DNA of 49,024 nucleotides from Bacteroidales bacterium (GTDB taxonomy: Bacteria > Bacteroidota > Bacteroidia > Bacteroidales > UBA932). Where the stretch lies: the NCBI GenBank assembly GCA_017399865.1, contig JAFQAT010000009.1, positions 1 to 49,024 on the forward strand. The letters run 5' to 3'. Below are positions 7,791 to 15,338 of this stretch, in pieces. A model generated the notes under the pieces. The model was not told where the DNA came from. It saw only the letters and a list, made by a program, of their open reading frames with translations, and did no database searches. The position numbers were made by a program, and so were the translations under genes. Position 1 is the first letter of the stretch, and every line of letters starts with the position of its first letter.

Positions 7791-9365
7791 ATGCTCATAA
7801 ACATTCATGCGGCGAAGTGTATCGGGATTGATGCGGTCCCGGTAACTGTTGAGATAGATGTGACTTCGGGCATCGGAATCCATCTGGTCGGACTTGCCGA
7901 TGCGGCGGTCAAGGAAAGCCTTCTCAGGACAATGACAGCCCTTCAGTCGATGGGATTCAGGATCCCCGGCAAGAAGATTGTGATCAATCTTGCCCCGGCG
8001 GACATGCACAAGAAAGGAAGCGGATACGACGTTCCGATAGCCTTGGGCATAATCGCCTCGTCGGGGCAGATGGACCTGCCCCTGCTCGGCGATTACATGG
8101 TGATGGGTGAGCTCAGCCTTGACGGAGGAATAAGGGAAGTTTCTGGAGCCCTTCCGATAGTGGAACTTGCGATGAAGGAAGGGCTGAAAGGATGTATCCT
8201 GCCTGAAGAATCTGCCATGGAGGCTGTGGAATTTGAGGGGATAGAGATATTTGCCGTGCGCGACCTCAGGGATGTGCTCCGGGTTCTCTGCGGGGAGGAA
8301 GAATGCGGTGATCTGAAGGTTGCCGCCAGAAAGCGGAAGATGCTCGCAAACAACAATCCCGTCGGTCCGGACGGTTGCTTAAGGGAATCAGGGGCCTTTG
8401 CCCCGATGGACTTTTCTGAGATAATCGGCCAGGAAGGAGCAAAAAGGGGAGTGGAGATAGCCTGTGCAGGAGGCCATAATGTCATAATGATCGGTTCTCC
8501 GGGCTCCGGAAAGAGTTCCCTGGCCAAGGCAATGGCGGGAATCCTGCCTCCGATGACCCTCGAAGAGTCTGTCCAGACGAGTAAAGTTTATTCCGTAGCA
8601 GGCAAGGGAAATCCTATGGGCGGACTGATGAAGACAAGGCCTTTCCGCTCTCCTCATTACAGCGCTTCGGTAGCTGCTCTTCTCGGCGGCGGTTCTGACA
8701 ATATTCTCCCCGGAGAAATCTCCCTTGCCCATAACGGCATACTCATGATTGACGAGTTCTGTGAGGCCCCGAAGAAGATTCTGGAGGTTCTGCGTGCTCC
8801 CATGGAAGACCGCAAGGTCACCATATCCCGTCTGAAATCCAAGGTCGAGTTTCCCGCTGACTTCATGCTGGTCGCTGCAGCAAATCCCTGTCCATGCGGC
8901 TACTATGGTGAAGGAGACAGATGTACATGTTCTCCTTCCCGCCGTCTTGCCTATCTATCCAAGCTGTCAGGCCCTATCATGGACCGTATAGACATACAGC
9001 TGTGGATGCACCCGATAGATTCGAGAAAGCTGGTCGAACGTCGTCCTGCCGAATCCAGCGAAACCGTCGCCCGGAGGGTTCTCAAGGCACGGGAGATACA
9101 GAGAAGGCGTTTTGCCGGCGACGGCATATTCTGCAATGCCTCCATGAACAACCGTCTTATAGAGAAATATTGTCCGCTTGATTCCGCCTGCAAGGAACTG
9201 CTGGAGAGGATAATCGACCGCATGGGCCTTTCCGCCCGTGCATGTACACGCATAATAAAGCTCGCGCGGACGATAGCCGATCTGGATGGATCGGCCGATA
9301 TCCGTCCCGAGCACATCTCGGAAGCGTCTTCCTACCGCTTCCTCGACCGCCAGAACATATTGTAG
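7791..9365 (+). CDS. comM: ComM/YifB family AAA+ ATPase (Mg-chelatase-like)
   Basis: A 524-residue cytoplasmic protein: an N-terminal Lon-S16-like ChlI domain (about 1-165, GLADAAVKESLLR and KGSGYDVPIALGI), then an AAA+ Mg-chelatase-type ATPase (about 185-400), then the C-terminal helical domain. Walker A is GSPGSGKSS. The AAA+ domain has the PFRSPHYSAS and MIDEFCEAPKKILE (Walker B) motifs, and a zinc-like cysteine cluster PCPCGYYG...CTC follows. ComM is a hexameric helicase that promotes branch migration during recombination and natural transformation. I chose ATG 7791 because relatives start close to this point (MLINIHAAKCIGIDA); a TTG at 7770 would add seven residues. Confidence 0.92.
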   Translation: MLINIHAAKCIGIDAVPVTVEIDVTSGIGIHLVGLADAAVKESLLRTMTALQSMGFRIPGKKIVINLAPADMHKKGSGYDVPIALGIIASSGQMDLPLLGDYMVMGELSLDGGIREVSGALPIVELAMKEGLKGCILPEESAMEAVEFEGIEIFAVRDLRDVLRVLCGEEECGDLKVAARKRKMLANNNPVGPDGCLRESGAFAPMDFSEIIGQEGAKRGVEIACAGGHNVIMIGSPGSGKSSLAKAMAGILPPMTLEESVQTSKVYSVAGKGNPMGGLMKTRPFRSPHYSASVAALLGGGSDNILPGEISLAHNGILMIDEFCEAPKKILEVLRAPMEDRKVTISRLKSKVEFPADFMLVAAANPCPCGYYGEGDRCTCSPSRRLAYLSKLSGPIMDRIDIQLWMHPIDSRKLVERRPAESSETVARRVLKAREIQRRRFAGDGIFCNASMNNRLIEKYCPLDSACKELLERIIDRMGLSARACTRIIKLARTIADLDGSADIRPEHISEASSYRFLDRQNIL

Positions 9366-9381
9366 TTATTTATTTTGAAAG

Positions 9382-9413
9382 TTTGTTATTTATTTGAGAA
9401 TCTTATATATTTG
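9382..9413 (+). promoter_or_regulatory. Complete promoter (-33 TTTG and -7 box) of higBA
   Basis: TTTG at 9382-9385 and TATATTTG at 9406-9413 are separated by 20 bases, the normal Bacteroidota spacing. The -7 box ends four bases before the higB ATG at 9418, so the transcript is probably leaderless. Confidence 0.65.
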
Positions 9414-9417
9414 CATC

Positions 9418-9711
9418 ATGAGGATAATATCGGTCATAAGATTGAAGGAGTATTGGGAGACGCATCCGGATACAAGGATTCCATTGAGCGAATGGTATCT
9501 GAAGGTGGGGAAAGCAAAGTGGAAATCGTTCCGTGACATGAAGAATGACTTCAATTCGGTCGATTATGTCGGCAACCAGAGGTATGTGTTCAATATAAAA
9601 GGGAATGCGCACCGGCTGGTGGTTGCAGTAAAATTCACTCCTCAGCTTGTGTATATACGCTTTGTCGGCACACATGATGAATATGATGCAATAGACGTTA
9701 AAACTATATGA
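9418..9711 (+). CDS. higB: HigB-type mRNA interferase toxin
   Basis: A 97-residue RelE-fold protein of the HigB_toxin family, which cleaves mRNA at the ribosome. The family pattern is clear: IPLSEWYLKVGKAKW at the front, VGNQRYVFNIKGNAHRLV in the middle, and VYIRFVGTHDEYDAID at the end. It is full length for the family (usually 95-105 residues). The toxin gene comes first and overlaps the antitoxin gene by 4 bases (ATGA at 9708-9711), the typical inverted higBA order. The ATG at 9418 follows from the promoter position; an upstream in-frame start would lie before the transcription start. Confidence 0.9.
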   Translation: MRIISVIRLKEYWETHPDTRIPLSEWYLKVGKAKWKSFRDMKNDFNSVDYVGNQRYVFNIKGNAHRLVVAVKFTPQLVYIRFVGTHDEYDAIDVKTI

Positions 9712-10079
9712 GTATGGCACAGATAAGGAATCAGGAAACATATGATGCGGTCATGAAGAGGATTGACGAGCTGTTCCTTTGTACGGATGAAAGTACGGAC
9801 CCTGGAGATCCCAGGCTTCTGGAACTGGATCTTCTGTCAGAACTTGTGGAGGAATACGAGAAGGAGAAATACCCTATAGAAACCCCTTCCCTTGCATCTG
9901 TCCTGCTGTATCGTATGCGTGAGATGAATCTCTCGCAGAGGGATCTTGCGTCACTTCTGGGCATGACGGCTCCCCGTCTGTGCGAAATCCTGAACGGCAA
10001 GAAGGAACCGACCTATCAGCAGGCCAGGCAGATTTCCGCCAAGCTCGGGATAGATGCGGATATCGTTCTCGCCTTATAA
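9708..10079 (+). CDS. higA: HigA-type HTH antitoxin
   Basis: A 123-residue antitoxin. The C-terminal half (about 68-120) is an Xre-type helix-turn-helix (LSQRDLASLLGMTAPRLCEI), used for dimerisation and operon repression. The acidic N-terminal half (LLELDLLSELVEEYEKEKYP) is the likely toxin-binding region. This layout, an acidic alpha-helical N-terminus and a C-terminal HTH, fits the antitoxin partner of HigB_toxin proteins. It overlaps higB by 4 bases. Its last codons run into the tsaE promoter at 10094. Confidence 0.88.
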   Translation: MSMAQIRNQETYDAVMKRIDELFLCTDESTDPGDPRLLELDLLSELVEEYEKEKYPIETPSLASVLLYRMREMNLSQRDLASLLGMTAPRLCEILNGKKEPTYQQARQISAKLGIDADIVLAL

Positions 10080-10093
10080 TGTTTTGAATTTTG

Positions 10094-10101
10094 TATCTTT
10101 G
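10094..10101 (+). promoter_or_regulatory. -7 box of tsaE, four bases from the ATG
   Basis: TATCTTTG; the ATG is at 10106. This gives tsaE its own promoter, independent of the toxin-antitoxin operon just upstream. Confidence 0.6.
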
Positions 10102-10105
10102 CGGC

Positions 10106-10528
10106 ATGAAACAGCAGATCACGATAGCAAATACGGCAGACCTTGACAGGGCTGCGGCAGAATTCCTGGAAAAGATAGGGGACAGAACTCTTGTGGCGTT
10201 CTTTGCACCGATGGGTGCCGGCAAGACCACATTCACAACCGCCATCTGCAAGGCTCTGGGAGTTACAGACCCGGTAGGCTCTCCTACATTCGCCATAGTG
10301 AACGAGTACATGAGGGCGGACGGAGACCCTATGTACCATTTCGACTTCTACAGGATAAACAAGCTTCAGGAAGCGGTGGAGATCGGTCTTTATGATTATC
10401 TTGACAGCGGCTTCCTGTGCATCATGGAATGGCCTGAGAACATTGAGGATCTGTTGCCTGAGGAGACTCTGAAGGTGTATTTTACAATAAACCCAGACCA
10501 GTCACGAACCCTGGTCTGGGATGAATAA
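10106..10528 (+). CDS. tsaE: tRNA threonylcarbamoyladenosine biosynthesis ATPase
   Basis: A 140-residue P-loop ATPase that works with TsaB and TsaD to make t6A37 on ANN-decoding tRNAs. Walker A is MGAGKTTF (residues 36-43); GSPTFAIVNEY and HFDFYRI are the family motifs, and IMEWPENIEDLLP is the C-terminal signature. Length is normal. The start is fixed by the promoter and by comparison with the family; an in-frame TTG at 10091 is inside the -7 box region. The 3' end contains a perfect hairpin (10492-10520) that can act as terminator for the opposite strand. Confidence 0.93.
   Translation: MKQQITIANTADLDRAAAEFLEKIGDRTLVAFFAPMGAGKTTFTTAICKALGVTDPVGSPTFAIVNEYMRADGDPMYHFDFYRINKLQEAVEIGLYDYLDSGFLCIMEWPENIEDLLPEETLKVYFTINPDQSRTLVWDE
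10492..10520 (-). terminator. Hairpin in the tsaE 3' coding end, likely terminator of the convergent sigma operon
   Basis: CCCAGACCAG (10492-10501) and CTGGTCTGGG (10511-10520) form a perfect 10-bp stem with a 9-base loop. On the minus strand the stem is followed by TTTATTGT; on the plus strand no T tract follows. It therefore suits the operon ending at 10554. Confidence 0.55.
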
Positions 10529-10553
10529 GGCTATTTACATAATAACTTGCAGA

Positions 10554-11732
10554 TCAGAGATTCACTCTGAATCCCATTTCTATTCCCAGCATAAGAGGCT
10601 GGGCTGTTCTGATGCTCTTCGGCTGACCGCAGTCGAAATAATAGCGGAGACTTGGATCCATATAGAGTCCGAGATGTCTGCCAAGCATGAATTCCACTCC
10701 TAATCCGATGTTAGCGGAAGCCTGCACTCCTTTTACTGAGCCTTTGTAGATATATTCTGTATTAAGGATGTCGTATTTGTCGGACAGGCACCTCTCCAAT
10801 GTGAATCCGCCATAAGTATAGAAATTCATATACTCATTGTCGACGATGCTGTAGAATGCGTTCACAGGTATTCCGACATAATGCTGTGCATTGCGGATGT
10901 CTGTCGATACAGATTCCTCGATGTTTCCTTCCTTGTTTACCAGGGTGTATGTTCCGAAGAATTTTCTTGTCAGGATGGTGTAGTTCGCTCCCACGCCGAG
11001 AGACCATCTGTCGCTGAGACCGATCTTTACGCCGGCTCCAAATGAGACGGGAAGTCCGTAAGTGGATTCCGTACTCTTCTGTTCCACACCTGTCTTAGGT
11101 CTTGATGTGGACATCGACGGGCGCTTGAGAGGACTCAGTCCGCTGCTTTGAACGCTGTTGGTTCCTGTTATTCCGGAAAGTGTCAGGGCTGTGCTTCTTC
11201 TTTTCCTTACCTTTTCCGTCTCCTCGTCATCCCATATCTCCGGCCACATCTCCGATGATGGTTCAACATCGGAAATCACAGTCTCATGCGTCTTCTTTGG
11301 TGGCTCGGGGACTTCTGGTGATTCTTCTGCGGCTGGCTCCGTCGGCATGATGACCGGAGTATCGGAAGCTTGTGCCAGATATGACGGAATCTGTCTTTCT
11401 GAAATCGAAGCCGGAGTGTGAAGTCTGTATCCGGTATTGACTTCCGGAGCATCTGCAACTGCAATGAGGCCCTTGTCTGACGTTGCCGGGATGATGTCTC
11501 CGTTACCATTCCAGTCAATGAATACGCCTATTGCGACAGCAGCAGCGGCAGCAACCGCTACAGCGCTGCGTCTGAACCACAGCGTCACGGTCTTCCTGCT
11601 TCTGATGCCGTCTATCCTGTCGAGTTCCGATGAGATTCCGTCCCAGACATGGGCAGGTACGTCTTCCTGTCCCTGGGAAAGGATCGATCTCATCAGATCG
11701 TCAGATTCAATATATTTGTCTTCATCAAACAT
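10554..11732 (-). CDS. Anti-sigma-like membrane protein with C-terminal beta-barrel
   Basis: A 392-residue protein with an odd layout. Residues 1-55 are charged and cytoplasm-like (DDLMRSILSQGQEDVPAHVW), resembling the N-terminal segment of small Bacteroidota anti-sigma proteins. Residues 56-73 are one Ala/Val-rich membrane helix. Residues 75-220 are a Pro/Glu/Ser/Thr-rich linker. Residues 226-392 look like an eight-strand outer-membrane barrel (PorT/OMP_b-brl type), with alternating strands and a terminal beta-signal GFRVNL. No signal peptide is visible. It overlaps the ECF sigma gene by 8 bases, so it is its likely partner. Topology across both membranes is inference. The ATG at 11732 is preferred over a TTG two codons upstream. 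Confidence 0.8.
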   Translation of the reverse strand: MFDEDKYIESDDLMRSILSQGQEDVPAHVWDGISSELDRIDGIRSRKTVTLWFRRSAVAVAAAAAVAIGVFIDWNGNGDIIPATSDKGLIAVADAPEVNTGYRLHTPASISERQIPSYLAQASDTPVIMPTEPAAEESPEVPEPPKKTHETVISDVEPSSEMWPEIWDDEETEKVRKRRSTALTLSGITGTNSVQSSGLSPLKRPSMSTSRPKTGVEQKSTESTYGLPVSFGAGVKIGLSDRWSLGVGANYTILTRKFFGTYTLVNKEGNIEESVSTDIRNAQHYVGIPVNAFYSIVDNEYMNFYTYGGFTLERCLSDKYDILNTEYIYKGSVKGVQASANIGLGVEFMLGRHLGLYMDPSLRYYFDCGQPKSIRTAQPLMLGIEMGFRVNL

Positions 11733-12267
11733 TATCAATCTCCTTTATCTTGTTCTGCAGCCATAGCCTTGCCCTGCTCAGCTGCGTCCTCGATGTCGTT
11801 TCGCTTATCCCAAGGACTTCTCCTATCTCCTTATGGGAATACCCCTCTATCGCATACATGTTGAATACGGTCCTGAAACCGGGAGGCAGCTGTGTTATCA
11901 GCTTCATCAGGTCCTTGTATCCTATGCTCTGTAGCTGGGTCACCGTCTCCGCCTTCATCCCTCTGGCCGTTTCCAGGTCGTCGCTCATCTTGAGCGCGTC
12001 CTTCTTGCGGAGCTCCATCAAGGCAGTCGTTACAAAGATCTTTCTGGCCCATCCTTCAAAGGAGCCGTCTCCCTTGTAGGTGTCCAGGCGCGTGAATAAT
12101 GTTATGAAGCCTTCCTGGAGTATGTCCTCGGCCAGTTCCCTGTCCCCGACATAGCGGATGCATACCGGAAACATGCGCGGCGCCAGTCGGTCGTATAGGA
12201 CCTTTTGCGCAGCTCTGTCTCCTTTGATGCATGACTCAATCAGCTGGAAGTCGAGGTTATTGTCCAT
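11725..12267 (-). CDS. ECF-type RNA polymerase sigma factor
   Basis: A 180-residue sigma-70 of the extracytoplasmic-function group. Region 2 (about 22-90) has AEDILQEGFITLFTRLDTYKGDGSFEGWARKI, in two runs covering sigma2 helices. Region 4 (about 125-175) has the HTH YSHKEIGEVLGISETTSRTQ. It directs RNA polymerase to a small regulon, usually envelope related. It is first in a two-gene operon and translationally coupled to the anti-sigma/barrel protein. No -7 box of the housekeeping type is obvious upstream, compatible with autoregulation, but I cannot identify an ECF promoter. Confidence 0.92.
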   Translation of the reverse strand: MDNNLDFQLIESCIKGDRAAQKVLYDRLAPRMFPVCIRYVGDRELAEDILQEGFITLFTRLDTYKGDGSFEGWARKIFVTTALMELRKKDALKMSDDLETARGMKAETVTQLQSIGYKDLMKLITQLPPGFRTVFNMYAIEGYSHKEIGEVLGISETTSRTQLSRARLWLQNKIKEIDNV

Positions 12268-12284
12268 TATTCATGCCTTTTAAA

Positions 12285-12319
12285 GATGCAGATAAGCCCG
12301 AGAATGTTGCATCTGCATC
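12285..12319. repeat. 9-bp inverted repeat between divergent sigma and TPR genes
   Basis: GATGCAGAT (12285-12293) and ATCTGCATC (12311-12319) pair perfectly with a 17-base spacer, 18 bases upstream of the sigma-factor ATG. Candidate operator or leader hairpin; no regulator is identified. Confidence 0.35.
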
Positions 12320-12360
12320 ACATTTTTTCCAAACTTATGCATTTTTCCCGAATTCCGTAT

Positions 12361-12368
12361 TATTTTTG
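12361..12368 (+). promoter_or_regulatory. -7 box of the TPR-envC operon
   Basis: TATTTTTG matches TAnnTTTG, 30 bases before the ATG at 12399. Confidence 0.5.
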
Positions 12369-12398
12369 TATGTTTTCTACGAATATTTGAACACAATT

Positions 12399-14114
12399 AT
12401 GCTTAAGATATTGAAATCGACCGTTCTTTTATGCCTCCTGTCTGCGCTCATGCAGGTTTCCGGCTATGCGCAGGAGTCCCGTCCGGGAGCCGAGGCGGAG
12501 AATATGGTCCTGTCTGCCGTCGCCCGGATGAATGCCAATGATATCGAAGGGGCGCGTGAGATCCTCTTCCGCCTTCTTGCGCAGGATGCGGAGAATGACG
12601 CCGCCTGGTACTATCTTGGAATGACTTCCCTGATGGACAAGGATGTATCTGAAGCGGAAACATATCTAAAGACGGCAGTGGATCTGGATCCGGACAACTT
12701 CTGGTACAGATACCGCCTTGCCGGCATCTACGGTGCGACCCAGCGTACGGAACTTACCGTGGACATGTATGAGAAGCTTCTGGAGGATTTCCCGAAGAGA
12801 AGCGAACTTTACCTTGACCTTGTGGACCTTTATGCAGCCCAGGGCGAATTTGAAAAGGCACTGGAGACCATCGGTCAGGTGGAGACGGTCTTCGGTGTCA
12901 CGGAGAGTCTTGTGATGTACCGCTTCAACCTTCTCAGGCGTATGGACCGTCATGAGGAGGCTTTCAGGTCACTGGAAAAATTCAACGAGGAATATTCGTC
13001 TCCATATGTGCTGACGACGCTTGCAGACTGGCAGATGTCAATGTATAATGATTCCACTGCAATTGCTTATTATGACGAAGCCCTGGACCTTGCTCCCGAT
13101 TATACCCCGGCGCTTCTCGGCAAGGCAGAGACATACAGGCTCATACGCAGGTACGATGATTATTTCGACGTTCTTGATTCATTCGTGTCTTCGAAGGACA
13201 TACCGGCTTCTGCAAAGAGCGAATATCTGATGGCAGTGGTCCAGAGGACCGATCCGAAGTTCATACGCTCGTTCATCCCTCAGCTTGACAGCGTCGTGAC
13301 CAGGTCTGCAGACCTTCATTCTTCAGACAGCACCATACTCCAGACGGCCGGCGTCTATTACTATTCAACCGACAGAAAGGATAAGGCCAAGGAATATTTC
13401 GGAAGAAATGCAGCAGCATGGCCGGAGAGCAAGGCGGCAAATGCCACTCTTGTGGAGTTCCTGATGTATGCGGAAGATTGGGAAGCCCTTTCGGAAGAAG
13501 GACGCAAGGCTTTTGAGAAGTTCCCGGGTGAGACCGCTTTCCTTGAGATGGCCAGCGTCGGCGACTATAACCTCAAAAGGTATGACGACGTGCTTGAGAT
13601 ATGCCGCAAAGTCCTGGAGGTGGCTCCTTCGGACAGTTCCAGCACCTTGAGGGCATGGTCTACCATGGGTGACATATACCATACCCTGGGGGATGCGAAG
13701 AAGTCATACAAGGCATATGACAAGGCTCTTAAGATCAATCCGGACTATGTGTATGTCCTTAACAACTATGCATATTATCTCAGCATGGAAGGAAAAAATC
13801 TGAAGAAGGCATACAACATGAGCAGGAAGACCATAGAGGCGGAACCGAACAATTCCACATATCTGGACACTTTCGGATGGATCCTCTTCCTGCAGGGAAA
13901 GCCTGACCAGGCCAAGCCTTATTTCAAGCAGGCGATGCTGTATGGCGGAAAGGACAGTCCGGTGATACTGGACCATTATGCCGAAGTCCTTTATGCTCTC
14001 AAGGAATACGACATGGCTTTTGTCTACTGGAATCTCGCACGTCAGAAGAACGCCGGGGACATCCCGGATCTGGATGAAAGGATCGAGGCCAGAAAGAAGG
14101 CCATAAACAGATGA
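12399..14114 (+). CDS. Exported tetratricopeptide-repeat protein
   Basis: A 571-residue periplasmic or outer-membrane-associated protein. The signal peptide ends near SGYAQ (about 25). The rest is a series of TPR units, clearest at DAAWYYLGMTSLMDKDVSEA, YVLNNYAYYLSMEGKNLKKA and TYLDTFGWILFLQGKPDQA. TPRs mediate protein-protein contacts. The gene overlaps the EnvC-type gene by 4 bases (ATGA at 14111), so the two are co-translated. In many Bacteroidales a DUF4292 lipoprotein gene sits between such a TPR gene and the EnvC gene; here it is missing. The ATG at 12399 is chosen because only it gives a signal peptide. Confidence 0.85.
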   Translation: MLKILKSTVLLCLLSALMQVSGYAQESRPGAEAENMVLSAVARMNANDIEGAREILFRLLAQDAENDAAWYYLGMTSLMDKDVSEAETYLKTAVDLDPDNFWYRYRLAGIYGATQRTELTVDMYEKLLEDFPKRSELYLDLVDLYAAQGEFEKALETIGQVETVFGVTESLVMYRFNLLRRMDRHEEAFRSLEKFNEEYSSPYVLTTLADWQMSMYNDSTAIAYYDEALDLAPDYTPALLGKAETYRLIRRYDDYFDVLDSFVSSKDIPASAKSEYLMAVVQRTDPKFIRSFIPQLDSVVTRSADLHSSDSTILQTAGVYYYSTDRKDKAKEYFGRNAAAWPESKAANATLVEFLMYAEDWEALSEEGRKAFEKFPGETAFLEMASVGDYNLKRYDDVLEICRKVLEVAPSDSSSTLRAWSTMGDIYHTLGDAKKSYKAYDKALKINPDYVYVLNNYAYYLSMEGKNLKKAYNMSRKTIEAEPNNSTYLDTFGWILFLQGKPDQAKPYFKQAMLYGGKDSPVILDHYAEVLYALKEYDMAFVYWNLARQKNAGDIPDLDERIEARKKAINR

Positions 14115-15298
14115 ATGGAATGAACAGATATCTGAAACATATTGCATTGGCTTTTATCTTCCTGTGTATGTGCACGGGAGCCCGTTCTCAGGACACCAGA
14201 GTCCAGGAAGAACGGAAGGCCCGTCTTGAAAGGGAGATAGCCATCATAGACCGCCAGCTCGCCGACAATGCTTCGAAGAGCAGCAACAGGCTTGCCGATC
14301 TGAACCTTATCAGGAAGAAGGTCGCAAACAGGAAGGAACTGGTGGCCCAAAGCGACCGCCAGATCAGGAAATATAATGACGATATCTATCTTACACAGCT
14401 GGAAATCAATAAGATAAACAAAAGGATAGAAACCCTTACCGACCACTATTCGAAGCTTGTCCTGAGCGCATACAAGAACCGTGATGCCCGTGTCTGGTAC
14501 ATGTATATGCTGGCAAGCGACGATCTCGGGCAGGCGATGCGTCGTTTCGGTTATTTCAAGAATCTCTCCGGCCAGATGAAGGACGAGGCAAGGAAGATAC
14601 TTCAGGCGAGGGAAGAGCTGGAAGAGGAGAAGGAGAAACTTTCGAAGATGAAGAAGGAGGCGGAGGATGTGAAGGCGGAGCGTGTGAAGGAGCTCGAAAG
14701 CCTGCGCAAGGATGAGGCGAAGGCTGATGATGTGGTCAAGCAGCTCAAGAAGAACCGCCGTACATATCAGAAGCAGCTTGATGCCAAAAAGAAGGAGGTT
14801 CAGGCTCTCAACCGTGAGATACAAAGGATAATATCTTCGGCAATAAAGGGAGGTTCGTCGTCATCTTCAAGAAAGACAGAGGTTGACTCCAAGCTGGCGG
14901 CGGAATTTGTGAAGAACAAGGGAAAGCTCCCATGGCCTGTGGAAGGTGCTGTCGTCGGCCGCTTCGGCTCCCAGCGCCATCCGGTCTATGATATCGTCAT
15001 GCCTGCGAACAACGGATTCGACCTTGCGGTGGCAAAGGGCGAACAGGCTAAGGCCGTGTTCGACGGTGTTGTCCGCCAGGTCATGGTTCTCCCAGGATAT
15101 AACCAGTGCGTCATGATAGACCATGGTGAATATTTCACATTATACTGCAAACTGAAGAATGTCACGGTCAAGGCCGACGACAAGGTGAAGACCGGTGACG
15201 TCCTAGGTCTTGTGGACACCATCAACGGACAGACGCAGCTCCATTTCGAACTCTGGCAGGGAAAGAAACCTCATAATCCTGAATCCTGGCTTAAATGA
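14111..15298 (+). CDS. envC: EnvC-type murein hydrolase activator (degenerate LytM/M23)
   Basis: A 395-residue exported protein: signal peptide (to about 27, GARSQ), long coiled coil (about 30-110 and 150-245, rich in Glu/Lys/Arg), and a C-terminal LytM/M23 domain (about 275-395). The LytM domain has lost its zinc ligands. The usual H-x-G-x-D is NNGFD, YAHL is YCKL, and the H-L-H-F motif is QLHFELW. As in E. coli EnvC, such a domain cannot cut peptidoglycan but activates an amidase during cell division. Co-transcription with the TPR protein supports an envelope role. Confidence 0.88.
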   Translation: MNGMNRYLKHIALAFIFLCMCTGARSQDTRVQEERKARLEREIAIIDRQLADNASKSSNRLADLNLIRKKVANRKELVAQSDRQIRKYNDDIYLTQLEINKINKRIETLTDHYSKLVLSAYKNRDARVWYMYMLASDDLGQAMRRFGYFKNLSGQMKDEARKILQAREELEEEKEKLSKMKKEAEDVKAERVKELESLRKDEAKADDVVKQLKKNRRTYQKQLDAKKKEVQALNREIQRIISSAIKGGSSSSSRKTEVDSKLAAEFVKNKGKLPWPVEGAVVGRFGSQRHPVYDIVMPANNGFDLAVAKGEQAKAVFDGVVRQVMVLPGYNQCVMIDHGEYFTLYCKLKNVTVKADDKVKTGDVLGLVDTINGQTQLHFELWQGKKPHNPESWLK

Positions 15299-15338
15299 TC
15301 ACACAAATTATTAATCTATAACACTAAAGCTATTTATC

